Assembly: GCF_000224145.3 (NCBI RefSeq)
Contig: NW_004191381.1
Location: 1-64,000, forward strand
Direction of reading: 5' to 3'
Origin: Ciona intestinalis
Taxonomy: Eukaryota > Chordata > Ascidiacea > Phlebobranchia > Cionidae
Length of the DNA: 64,000 bases
Under the pieces are notes generated by a model. The model saw only the letters and a program-made list of their open reading frames with translations. It was not told the DNA's origin and did not search any database. Below are positions 47,896 to 60,100 of the stretch, piece by piece; positions within the stretch are counted from its first letter, which is position 1; the number at the start of each line of letters is the position of its first letter. Position numbers and translations under genes: made by a program.

Positions 47896-50800
47896 ATGCC
47901 TTCCGGAAATAAAGCTTTCTACGTCTTATCGTTTGGGGTTCTTTTGAATGTATCGGCCTATGCAGGTTTGTTCTTCGTACAAATAACATGTCCTTATATT
48001 TTGTCTGGAGTGATAAAGTGAATAGAAACTGTCTCTACGTTTACGGATTTGATGGTTGGTGCTTCTAAAGTCACATAAATGGTAACTTGTAAGCGGGTAT
48101 TAGGTGTGTGTATAACGTAAGAGAACAAGCGTGTTACAGCAGCAGCTACCATTGTCGGCCACACCAGAATAAATAAATACATTACTTTATTACATGCTCT
48201 TCAAATTTAAATGTACCGTTAACTACATTATATGCTGTATAACTTTAAATGTTCCAATGTTAAAATTTCAGGAATACTTAACTTGCAGAGCAGTATAAAC
48301 ATCGAACACAACCTGGGTACCTTGGGTGCAAGCATTATGTATTTATCTGCCGCTGCTGTAGCTGCGTTCATTGCCCCTGTGCTGCTAAGAATCATCGGCG
48401 CCAAGTGGTCGCTTATAATTGGTGAAGCATGTTTTGTTCCCTACAGTCTGATGAACTTTCACCCAGGTAGAATTATGATTCTTTTGCATTAGTGCCAGCA
48501 CCGCGCTCGTTTAAATTTTTAGTTTCAAGTTTTACCCGCGTATAGCGCATAGGTTTAGGCCGTGTGGGCCGTGTGGGTCCGGCAAAAAAATCGGCAGGTT
48601 TCTTTATATGCAAACCTCATGGTTATTGTAAATGTATAATTTGGTCAGGATTTTCACGACACTTACCTTTTTTCGCATTTAGGGAGATTGATTGTATTTG
48701 AAGTTTGGAAGTGTGCCACGTACGCGAGTCATTTAATTAATTTTGTTTTCATATATATTAAAGTGGGGAAAGATGGGACAATATTTCCAAATTAAAAAAA
48801 TATATATGACGGTTTTGGCTCATACGATGAATTAGTACTATCATTCCTGTAATAATTGACAACAATTTAAAAACGTATATTAAAACAGACGAGAAGTTAT
48901 TTATAGCAGTAGGCACAACAGGTGTATTTTTACAAATTCAAAAACACGTATGGTAAGACGGGATATGGTAAAATTTGTTAATTTGAATAATAAGTGAATC
49001 TGTAAATAGTAATGTAGTAGGGTGAGAAAAGTTGTGGCACCTTTTCATTCTATTCTCGTCAAATTTGATATTAGAAAGAACGTTCAAAAAGTATGAAACC
49101 GTATCCTTAAACCTCCCATATAGACTGTTGTTAAATATCAAAAACACGATCAGGATACTTGGATACAATGTGCTAATGCTGTCCCATCTTTCTTCACCCT
49201 ACTATACACGTAAATATCACAAAGAATACCGTACGCTTTGAAAATCTAGTTTGAAGATTCTTTTTTTTGCCCTATAGTTTTTAACTCCTTAGGGACGAGT
49301 AATGCAAATATGCATTTTGAAACAGGTGTTCACAAAAATGTTCATCATTTTTTTTATAGTTGGTAAAAGTTCTTACAGTTGGTTTTATTTGAAAGAGGAA
49401 GGAATTATCTACCAATATAACGTTTGAAAAAGGCATCATAGCATTTAAAAGTTTTTACCAAACTTGATTTGAAAACCCTAAAGCCTTTTTTAAGAAGATG
49501 GTTCATATTCTGTCCAAAAATCAAGGTTTTAACGTCATTCTGTCCAATAAAAGCGATTTTATCTGATCTCTATGTTGCTCTGGGGCTTCCCCGTCTAAGT
49601 TACCGGTTAAAAATGTGGTTTTGCGTAAAAATAGCTATGTCAGCTGTTTCTACAAGTTTTTTCGGTATTATGAAACAAATTTTACATAAAATATGATTTT
49701 GTGTGTATTAATCTANNNNNNNNNNNNNNNNNNNNNNNNNNNNNNNNNNNNNNNNNNNNNNNNNNTTTGCTTCTACACGTTGTTTCTACCTTTAAATTCA
49801 TAATAAAACGTTTTTGGCAAGTTTTGTTAGGATTTTAGCGAAAATGAACTTTCAAAAAATGACGTCATCAGGTTATAAGTGACGTAATTGATCCCTTTGA
49901 CATCACCAAATCAAACAATCATTTTAGTTAGGTAGTAAACAAACCAGGAATCAACTTTGCAATAGATTCCTTATGTAATTTTTACCTAAAAACCCTGATT
50001 ACACGTAAATACAAGATTTCTGATGATATCATTCAAAATTTGATGACGTCATCAAAAAAATCAAAATACAATCTTGTAGCAATTTTTCCAAAGAACAAAA
50101 GTCTAATTGGTCATTTTTCGCCAGCACAAACACCTGTGTCGCTAGGGAGCAATATGTGACAGTCGGTCAAAAATGGAAAATTTGTTAAAATATATCTCGT
50201 CCCCAAAGGGTTAACATGTTGCATATACTACAGTGGAGGCAGATGGGACACTTAAGCACATATTGACCAATATTTCTCAAATCAAAATACATTGCGGTTT
50301 TTGGGTCATACCTCAAATTAGTACTATCATTTCTATATTTAAATAATACCAATTCAAAAAAGAAAATAACACACACAAGAAGTTATTTGGCGATTAGCAC
50401 ACAAGTGATATTTGACAAATTCGACAGCATACAGGATAAGACGCGAGAGTTTAAAATAATTGTTAATTTTGTTTAATATAGTAGGATGGGGGAAGTTGGG
50501 AAACATTTTACCTCTATTTTCTCGTCCCGTGTGGTAGAAAACAAGGAACAGTTGAAGAATTATAAAACTATAGGCCTATGCTCAAGACTCTTATAGACCG
50601 TTGTTAATTGTTTAAAACATGATCGGCATATTCGGATATTATGCGCCAAAAGTGTCCCATCTTCCCGCATCCTATTATAGGTGTATTTATCTAATGTGCT
50701 AAAGATGTCTTATCTTCCCCCACGGTACTTTTATACATTAAACAAACTGTGCACATCCACTGTGAGGAATGGGTATTGCGTTATCCATGTTATAGAAGGT

Positions 50801-53292
50801 TGAAGCTTATCTCACACAGCTGCATAAGCTATAAATATCTCAATCTCCATTTACGATGGGATGAATGAATGTAAATTATTTATCCTCGCGTGGAGGGGCA
50901 ACGACAGGTGTTAGACGTTAGAGCATATGTTAACACGTATGTAACTTTGTATGTAAATAATTGTCGAATTTCTCTATAAGTATATAATTATGCCGAGACA
51001 TGGATGAACCATGCTGTTTTCTAGCTATATACACTGTGATACCATGTGCGGTCCTTGGTTCTCTTGGTGAAGGTGTAATGTGGTCATCATCAATATACTA
51101 TGTTACCCAACTTGTATATATGCATTGGTCAACAACAACCAAAGAAGAGTGCAGTGAAGGGTCGACATTAGATGACGAGAGGAACAAATGGTTTGGAACA
51201 TTCTATGGGATTTTAAAATCATCTTTGGTACATATTACATTTATTCATTCATATAATAGCATAACAGATATAGGTTAGGGTAAGATGGTACACGTTTTAA
51301 TTCATTTTTATCGTCACACTTGGTATAGTATAAGGAACAGTTATCAATTATGTACCTTGTAGTCCTAGCCTTGTTGATTATTTAAAACATAATTAGGAAA
51401 TATGGAACACCATGTGCTACCAGTGGGCCTATCCCAACTTACCCCACATTACTATATATTTAATTACTTCTTCGAATACGGGTAGAATAGTTAATACAAA
51501 TAACAAGCAATGTTAATAAGTGTAATGGACCAAATAAATGTGAAAATAATTGTAAATAAACATAGGCCTACACGTTTAATTAATCTTATTTAGCCTACCT
51601 TATAAGTGACCAATCATCTGCAGATTTTTGGCAATTTGGTTTCGTATGCTGTTCTTTATGGAGCAAAGAACTTGGGTGTTTCACCTCATAATGAAACATC
51701 ATTGTTTCAACACATTTCACATTGTGGCAGCAATTACCAAGCCAAACAGGTAACATTTATAATATGGTCCAGTTTATGTTTAAATGGATATTTTACCAAC
51801 CTGTTCCGTTTTAGACAAATTCAAGCTTGTTAAAGTACGTCCCTGCTAGCAGGTTATCTGTATATCTTTTGACTACATTGTTTACAATCATGCAAATTGG
51901 GTCAACAGTTCTTCTCATACTTTTCCTGCCAAAAATACGGATTGAACAAAGTATGAGAGTGGTAATAGTATTGTTAATTATTCTTTTCTCTTTGTTGTTT
52001 CAATAGTATATGTTCTTCACTAATGTTTCAGAAAAGTCAATCACAAATAATGTTATTATTTTTAATGTTTATAATTTGCTTGAACAGAAAACTGTGATTT
52101 GAAAACACCTGTAAGGGTTTTGGTAGAAACAGTCAAAGCAACTTTCCACCAAGCCCTCTCCATAGATCAGTTATTGCTCACTCCAATATGCTTCTACTTT
52201 GGCTTGTTGGTCTCATATGCATTTTCCAATTTTACAGCAGGATTTGTGTCCTGCACAATTGGTGTGCAACAGGTGGTCTACAATTATATTCTATTGCACA
52301 AAGTTTACAGCACTACGTGGGAGTCCATATGTATATTACAATTTGTATCTCAAACATTTCGGTTTTAAATTTCGACATCACTAAATGATTTGTTTCAAAC
52401 TGAAATATTTAAAAATGGAGACAGTGTTTTACATGTTGGCTACTATGTTTGTATAGAAATTGACCAGAAAAACAATCGTTTTACAAAGACAAATGTTTAA
52501 TTGCTTTATGTTTAGGTTGGTTTGGTTATGGCCACTTACGGATGTTTCAACTGTTTGGCAGCAATTGGCGTGGGAAAAGTTTCGCACTGGTTTGGTGTTG
52601 CGCCGATTTACATAATTGGATTATGTTTTGATTCATGTAGCATGGTAACTCAGTTGTTTTGGACACCTACCCCATCAAACAAGTACTGGGTTTATGCGTT
52701 CGGGTGTTTGCTTGGTGTATCAGATGGCATTTGGCAGACTACAACAACAGGTATGACCATAACTAAGTATTCTCTTCTAGAATAGGCACATCGTCCTAAT
52801 ACTCAAAAACCAAAGACTATGCTTAGTTCAGCAAATAACTTATTCCAATATTATTTTACCGAAATACTTTTTTTGTGTCTTTCCTGGTATATATTACATT
52901 AACTTTAACTTACATTTGTCTGCCATAAATCAAGCTTTAGAAAACTCTTTTAACACAATGCGTGGAGTAACAAAATATAAAATTAGGGTTTAATCTGACT
53001 TTTAGTGTGTTAAATGTTCATTTTCTTGTTTGATCGTCCAGCTACGATTACATCTGCTTTCGCACACTGTACTGAACTTGCTATTGGTGTTATGGAAATG
53101 TGGATTGCACTGGGCATGTTTTGTGGCTTTCTGTTGGGTGGGAGGGTTGTCATATTCAAGCAGATATGCTTATTATTAGGACTTCTCTATGTTGGGTGTG
53201 CAGGCTATGCAATCTTAGTATGGAAAAACAAACGAAAAGAAAAACTTAGCAAAACAGAGATGCATAAGTTGATTAAACATACGGTGCAATAA
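47896..53292 (+). CDS. UNC93A: UNC93-like MFS membrane protein, copy 2
   Basis: Second intact member of the tandem array. Exons: 47896-47965, 48272-48466, 51025-51227, 51624-51749, 51815-51950, 52088-52272, 52516-52750, 53042-53292; 466 residues. Exon number and phases equal those of copy 1, and exons 2 and 7 have identical lengths (195 and 235 bp), so the two genes are duplicates. Motifs: FGVLLNVSAYA in exon 1; LNLQSSINIEHNLGT in exon 2; GSLGEGVMWSS in exon 3; HNETS (N-glycosylation) in exon 4; a membrane segment of about 20 residues in exon 5; FYFGLLVSYAFSNFTAGFVS in exon 6; LLGVSDGIWQTTTT in exon 7. The C-terminal tail is Lys-rich. Exon 6 uses a weak donor (CAG|GTGGTC). A poly(A) signal lies near 53455. 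Confidence 0.89.
48762..48990 (-). mobile_element. reversed 3' fragment of the GGGGAAGATGGG family
   Basis: AGTGGGGAAAGATGGGACAA then ACGATGAATTAGTACTATCA and TAAGACGGGATATGG match the reversed end of the long element. Confidence 0.6.
49015..49206. mobile_element. short GGGGAAGATGGG-type MITE
   Basis: TAGTAGGGTGAGAAAAGTTG and CATCTTTCTTCACCCTACTA are inverted ends. The interior matches 33708-33900. Confidence 0.72.
49285..50210. mobile_element. piggyBac-type element flanked by TTAA
   Basis: Inverted termini CTCCTTAGGGACGAG and CTCGTCCCCAAAGGG are each flanked by TTAA (49281-49284; 50211-50214). About 0.93 kb, containing a 50-N gap (49716-49765) and no transposase frame. In intron 2 of UNC93 copy 2. 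Confidence 0.72.
50229..50475 (-). mobile_element. reversed fragment of the GGGGAAGATGGG family
   Basis: CAGTGGAGGCAGATGGGACA, CTTAAGCACATATTGACC, then CATACCTCAAATTAGTAC is the reversed 3' end of the long element. Confidence 0.6.
50478..50691. mobile_element. short GGGGAAGATGGG-type MITE
   Basis: ATAGTAGGATGGGGGAAGTT and CATCTTCCCGCATCCTATTA are inverted ends. The interior is like 33708-33900. Confidence 0.72.
50865..50960 (-). repeat. SINE-tail fragment
   Basis: TGAATGAATGTAAATTATTT, ATCCTCGCGTGGAGGGGCAA, CGACAGGTG is the reversed SINE 3' end. Confidence 0.55.
51272..51462. mobile_element. short GGGGAAGATGGG-type MITE
   Basis: ATAGGTTAGGGTAAGATGG and CAACTTACCCCACATTACTA are inverted ends. 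Sits just after exon 3 of UNC93 copy 2. Confidence 0.68.
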
Positions 53293-54134
53293 ACCCTTTA
53301 ATTTAAACAACCTTGTTTCTATTTTGCTTTTACTAAAGTGAGAATATAAACTTTACTTTTTTATAATACAAAACCTTTTAAACAAAGAAAACAAACTTGT
53401 AATAACTGTAAAAATGCCATTTGATAAGAATTGATTAGGAAAGACTTTAATGCAATAAATGTGTAACCCAATATTCTCTTGTATTCAGATGTTCAATATG
53501 TAGTTTATTAATATATAAAACTTTAATATATACATTATATATGTATTTTATAACACTGTAACATGTGAGAAGGTAAAGACGCGGTAAAAAGTCAAGAAGT
53601 AGCATTGTTGGAATATCAGTGCACCAGCTGTATGAATCACGATATTTAAAATTACAACAATAAACATGGATTTATTGCACAACGACATCACAGTAAATAT
53701 AACTACATGCACTTTAACAGGAATGAAATCTATAGTAATAATGGGAGCATCAGTGTTTCAATTCCCTCTGAAACAAAAATTTTAACCATCAGGCAAACTT
53801 CAGGCTTAAAATGTGTGTAGTTATGCGCCAACAGTCTGAAGTTATTTTTACTTTCTAGCTATGCATCTCTCTTTACAATCTAAACAGTGCTACCCAGTGT
53901 TTTGTAAATAGGTTACATGGGCATAACAGAATTCATATCCTACACAGTCTATTCTAAAACTAACAATGATCCGCTGGATATTATTTTAATTGGTAAAAGC
54001 ATATTAACAATGTTGAATAAAACTTATTGTAGCAATTTTTTTTCAGGCCCTAAAAAATGCAGTAGTTATAATTTGGAAATTATTAAACTTTATTTTATTG
54101 TCATATCAAAGTATTTCTAACCATAAACCTAACG
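53293..54134. other. convergent 3' intergenic region
   Basis: Separates the 3' ends of UNC93 copy 2 (+) and BTBD8 (-). AATAAA occurs near 53455 on + strand. On the minus strand, AATAAAATAAAG lies near 54085-54096. No other gene seen. Confidence 0.55.
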
Positions 54135-57100
54135 TTAGTTTACCATTGAGCTGCTTAAAATTGGTTTTCTTCTTGGTTTTCTTTTCACATCACCAACACA
54201 CAGTGTGTTCTGTTGGATATATCTCCGATACTCCGAAGATAGCATCTGCCACTGCTCTGTATGAAGAACTCCATGGTAATTGTTGAGTATGTAGCTTGTG
54301 ATGCGATTGTCCAAAGCTTTCAGAGTCCCAATAACGTTCTGGTAAGTGATTGAATGAAACTCATTTAATTCGCTGTGGCAAGTAAACAACAATCCTTTTA
54401 AGATAAGTATTTTGTTCATACACATTGTACTCAGTTACAAGTTATGAGACTATATGCAGGTTTGTTTTAAGGGATTTTTTATGAATGGCTGACAATTTAG
54501 GCCACCAATAAGGGACCACTGGATTAGAATAATTGTCCTTAAGTGTGTATTTTCTAACGCATTTTTGTAAAAGTAGACCTTAAAACAGGGGGCGACACGG
54601 GCCAAATCGTAGATTTATATTGGTCGGGTGGGCCGCACATAAAAAACTTTTAATAACAATTTATTAACAAACAAGAATAAGAACACAAAGGCGTTAAAAC
54701 GGTAATGGTTGGTTAGTTAGTGCTATGTTTTGATTTCATGTGCTTGGCGATTAAAGAGCTGACTGAATAACTTGCAAGTGTGTTCTTTTCTGCCCTTTCT
54801 CCTGACTTCTTAAAGATCGAGCTTTGTTGTTCCAGGTTCCGTTAAAGTTTGTTCAGTTGGTCAATTCTGATTCTGAAATGCCCCTTTAAAGCACTGTACT
54901 TTTGGTGCTTTGTTTCGTAGTGCCGTTTTAAATTAAATTTTTTGTTGTCAGCCACAGTATCCGTGCAGATTAAATAGACTGGTTTACCATGGTGCAAGGT
55001 AAAGAAATATCTGCCTGTTCATGAATCATTAAATACTCTGCATTCATTATCTATTTTTCTATGTTCAGCCTCAAAAGTAACCAAAATTTTGTGGTACAGA
55101 TACAACTTACTCACTTCTCAGCAACTTCAGTTATAATGAAACCATGTTATCAAAAGGCATATATAAAGACAAACGCCTTTGTGTGAAAATAATATTTTCT
55201 TTTGAGGGAGTTGACATAACAATGGGCAGAATGCAAAGTTAACGATAATCAATCAAACGAATAACACGACCGTGCGGTGGTGAATAGACTGGACTAGAGA
55301 GAGATACAATTAAAACAAAAGCCACTTCCTGCTGGAGCTTATACGCAATATATTGTTCATAATGGGCCGTGTATAAGGAAATTTACGAATCAGTGCGCGG
55401 CGGGTTAAAATAAGCTTGCAGGCCGAACCTGCCTGCGGGCCATAGGCTGCCGACCTCTGCCTTAAAACAAACTAAAAATAAATATTAGAAGATTAAACAA
55501 ACCAACACATTAAACTGACCTCACTCCATTTTTCCCTGGATGCTTTATTAAGTAGCAGGTCACCACCTATATGTAGCGAACATGCATTTTCAATCGACAA
55601 ATTTCTCATAATATGTTCAAAAAGGCTTTCGACTAAATCTGTTCTGCAACCAATACCCTGTTGGGGTTTAAAATATTAGTATACACCATGCAAAAATTGT
55701 TCCATACTGCCTAGAATTATTAAAAGTCTACAAAAACTTATTGCATGCTCAATATCTATTTTAATTTTAAACTTTTACTGGAAAGATATGGTAGTCATGA
55801 GCCTTTGAAACACAGATTGCAATATTAAGGGTTTTGCTATCTGGTTTGCTAACTTATAGGTATGGAGGCTGTGTTGGGTGTGACTCCATTAATTTATAGG
55901 TGTCACTTCAATAACAGGAAAATAAGATATTTATTTACTTGAAATATTTGTAGGAATGATTTATCTTTTGCAAGTTGAACAAAGTTGATCATAATGTTGT
56001 TCATACACGATGTCATTAGTTTGTGTACGATTGATGCAATAGGGAGACCCCAGCTTACAGTGTCAATTTTTAGAATCAAGGCATCTGTGTCTAACATAAC
56101 ACTTGTGACATTTCCTTTACACTGGATAGAAAATTACATTTTTTACTTCATAACTATTTGAATATAATTTACATCTGTGAAGTCCTGCAGCATGTTATGG
56201 GACCCGACATTTAAGGCAGAGTTGGCCAAATAACCCAACACCCGTGGTGCTACTGTATGCCCCCCAACAAGATGTTGAAGCCAGTCTTTCCCAATAGCTA
56301 GACGACAAGGACTTCATTGGTAATGAGTAGGAGGTTTTTTTATGTTGTTGGTGACTTAATGTCTAAATTTTATCCCTTAATATTTTAAATACAGCCTATT
56401 ATTAAAGTTTAATAATATTTTCTTGATTATAAAAAATATATTATCTTTTTCGTAATGTGTTGGGAATCCCAACTTGGGATACAATCATACTACCAATGCG
56501 GATGCAACAGTGTTATAACATTCTTCATGAATTTCTTTTCTTTGCATACAAAACTTCTTAGTTGCCCACAGTTGTTTGAAGTGCTTTGCGCTCCATTTTA
56601 AACATTTTTCTCTTAAATTTGAAAGGTTAAAAAGATTAGAAAGGTACAATCCATCTTTCATTCCATCCAAGCAACCTGAAGGTTGATATTAGTTTACTGT
56701 GGGATTTTAAGCAAATTTTAATACATAGATCAAGATTTCTTTAATATTCTACTAGTATTTTCTTATGTATTTAAGGGCTTGAACAACTATTTTATTGCAA
56801 GTGGATAAAAACAACTTTATCATAGTAGACTGAGTTCTTAAACTATTTAAGGTACTCCGTCTTTAAGGGACCATACCAACAAAAAACGAAAATTTGTGTA
56901 TTGATAGAAATGCCTAAATGGGATGTAGTAGGTACCACTATATTTTGAGCATCTTCATCCATATACAGTCTTCAATTTTTGGTTGGTATGCTTCTCTACC
57001 AGTAAAAAATGTATAGGCTGTATTGGTGTAAATGCAGTTCAAAAACGTGCAGTCGTGTTAATTTACAAACGAATTTACTAACTGTTACAACCAACTCGAA

Positions 57101-60100
57101 AACTAATGTTGAAAGTAAAACACATATAACTTAATGCTCTAAAAAACAAATTAACCTTGACATGGCTTATGAAAGAAATGACACTTTTCCTTCTTCACAT
57201 AAAACTCTACAGCATTCATAACAAACATGGTAGCGTACATGTCTGCATCTGATGCAAGGCTAATTAATTCATCGAATGTGAACTCAGAAAGATCTACTAA
57301 TGCTCCGTATATGAACAACAATAAGATAGCAAAGTTTTCCACAGATACTCCTTCTGTAGAAGAGAGCACAGCTCTGATGAGTGAGCATGTAATAGAATAA
57401 GCATAATTTTAATTAACATTTCTACTAACATGATCGACTAAGTTCAACCAAAAACAAATCATAAGTAACCAATAGAGTGGGTTTCGGTTGTCATTTATGA
57501 CCAAGTAGCAGTAGGTAGAATGCATTGTTTAATCACAAGGTAGTAGTGGTAAGCAGGTAATGTTAGAACTTATTATCAGTCATATGATGTTTAAGTAAAA
57601 ATAATGTTTAATTAGGTTAAATGATAATAAAGTATGAGAGTAGTGCTTTCATTGTAACCTGCGCAGGTGGAAACAGATTATGCTTACAATAAACCTTCTA
57701 ATTTAAAACGTAAATGGGTCCGGCCTTATCTCCAATAGGCCATGGATGAGTTTATACATTATGGTTTATAAAACTATGCTTAGATAGAAATAATGCAGCC
57801 TATCCAGTGGAATAGATTAATCAAGTTTTAAAGTACATTTTTGATTTAGTACAGTACTAAATCAAAAATGTACCTTAAAACTTGTAAATAATAAGTACTA
57901 ATAGTACTTATTATTTACTTGGTAATTATTGGTTTTACACCGGAAAATTTGTTTTTTAAATTACTGTATCATATTTTATGATTTGATTTCAGTAAAATGT
58001 GAGAATTAAGGGTGTGAAAATAATTATGGCAAAAAAACAACAACAAGACCTATTGTTCGAAGAAAAGGCATCTATATAACAAGAGATCCCTCCATTAATG
58101 AATAAGCTATATAATAATTAGCATAATTTTAATTAACCATTATCGTTCGTAGGGTGTACCAGTCACGCATTTTATCCAAACTTTCTTTCTTTTTTATCAA
58201 TAAGCGAGTTTTAACTACTGTTGATTTACCTTTACTGCTCATTTTTTAGCTTTTGTCAATTTATCGTGACCGAAGAGGTGAAATAAATGTCAATCATTCA
58301 ACCCTTTTAATCCTATGGTGGCCAAAGCTTGACCAAAATCAAACCTAAAGTAAGCAACAAAGCGATTTTGGGTGACTATTTATGACCATATAGCAGTAGG
58401 TAGAATGCACTATTAAAAATATTCTTATTAACCATGTACTGTAGTTTATAAAACTATGCTTGGTGAGAAATCATTTAATTAAAGTTTCAAGTACACTTTA
58501 GATTCAGCACATTTTACCAAATAAGAAAGAAATCAATAATTACTTGCTAATTATGTGGTTTAAATCCAAAAATTTATTTAAAAATTTATAACTTGATTTC
58601 AGTTGAGAGAAGACTAACTGTTCCACAGATCTATATGACGATGATCATTTACTGGGACAGCTCAATAAATACAGGTAGTTTATGAAAGGTGGCTGTACAC
58701 AGTATCTGAAATTTATCCATTTTGTCTGAATGTCCCTGCCACATGTGGAATTTGGATACGGCGAGAAAAAATGTAATGTAGCCTACACAGTAACACGATC
58801 AGCGATTCCAGGCCGTATTTTTGCCAACTGAATTAAGTAAGCTCATGTTATACTTTTGTCTGGATTTTGCAGCTTGTCGTTGCATGAAAATTTTAAGCAA
58901 AAAAACTAAATAAAGTATTATATATTTTTCATATATTAAACTTAAAAAAATAATTTTTGGCAGCCCTTTGTTTTCCCGCACCGGGTACTGTGTACATACA
59001 TATCGGACAAAAAAAACATTATTAAAAGACGCACCAAGTGATATAACTTTACTCTCAGTTTCCACCCACCCACCATGGTCATTCCTTAACATCGCTTGAA
59101 AGTAACTTGAACGACAATATAAAACACTTTTATGTGCAAGAAATGTCTCTGATTTCACCTACAATAAATAAGTTGATCTTTAGCTACAAACTACTGCATT
59201 TAAATAGCTTGCATAAAAAATAATCATCAAATGATCACTGACTAAGTTGCATGCTTGGTATAAACCCTAAATTGCTACCTTAACCCTTTGGATGCGACAT
59301 TGTTTTTCGTAATTTTCATTTTTTGACCAGGTTTCACTTAATTGGATTTTGGAAGCAAGACATGGCAGTTAAACCAAAACTTGCTATAGGAAATTAGTGT
59401 AGGATAAATTGATGAATTATCTTTAAACTTAAAGTTTTTTTTAAGGCTCCGTCATAAACCGTATAGTATTGATTATTTGAAAAATGTATTACAAACTTGA
59501 TTAGTATGTAAAAGCCTTTCTGATGTATGATTTATAAAATTCCTTTTATAAAGGAAAAAATACAAATTATAAAGGAAAAAATACAAAAATTTGATATGCA
59601 GATTATAAACAACGTTCTAGTTGCTGTGTTATAAAACCATCTTTGAAATGTCTTTAGAGAGTTCACTGTGATTTAGGGATGGTCCTGCTCATGGTTATTT
59701 TAACATAGTCAAGTATAATATAAGCCAATATGTTTACAAATTTTGGTAAAAAGTTTTTTAAAAAATATTCGAATAAGCTGACATATATTTTATTACTAAA
59801 AACAACGCAAATTTCTTTGTTTTTCAAATTACATCACACTTGGCACTATGCGTTAAAAATAACCGCATTACTGACTATTGTGTAACATGTGGCGGAAAAC
59901 CACTATCTGGCAAGGAGCAAAGGGTAAACCTATGAAATGTTATTATTCTACATCCAAAGGGTTAAACCCATGAAATGTTATTATTTTAAAAAAGATAGCA
60001 GATACAAATAGCACTATGGCGGTTCTACTTTATACACTAAATAATCCACTGCAAAATACTTTAACACAGTCTAATAGCCTACCCTAATTTTAAGGTCGTA

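Noticed and set aside
20021..51462. Regularly recurring GGGGAAGATGGGAC considered as CRISPR or satellite
   Set aside because: Spacing is irregular, copies are inverted-end elements, and the genome is animal.
56170..56310. Open minus-strand frame considered as an extra BTBD8 exon
   Set aside because: Matches the dispersed GGTAATGGGCCAA repeat, and exons 56494-56675 and 55939-56121 already join in phase without it.
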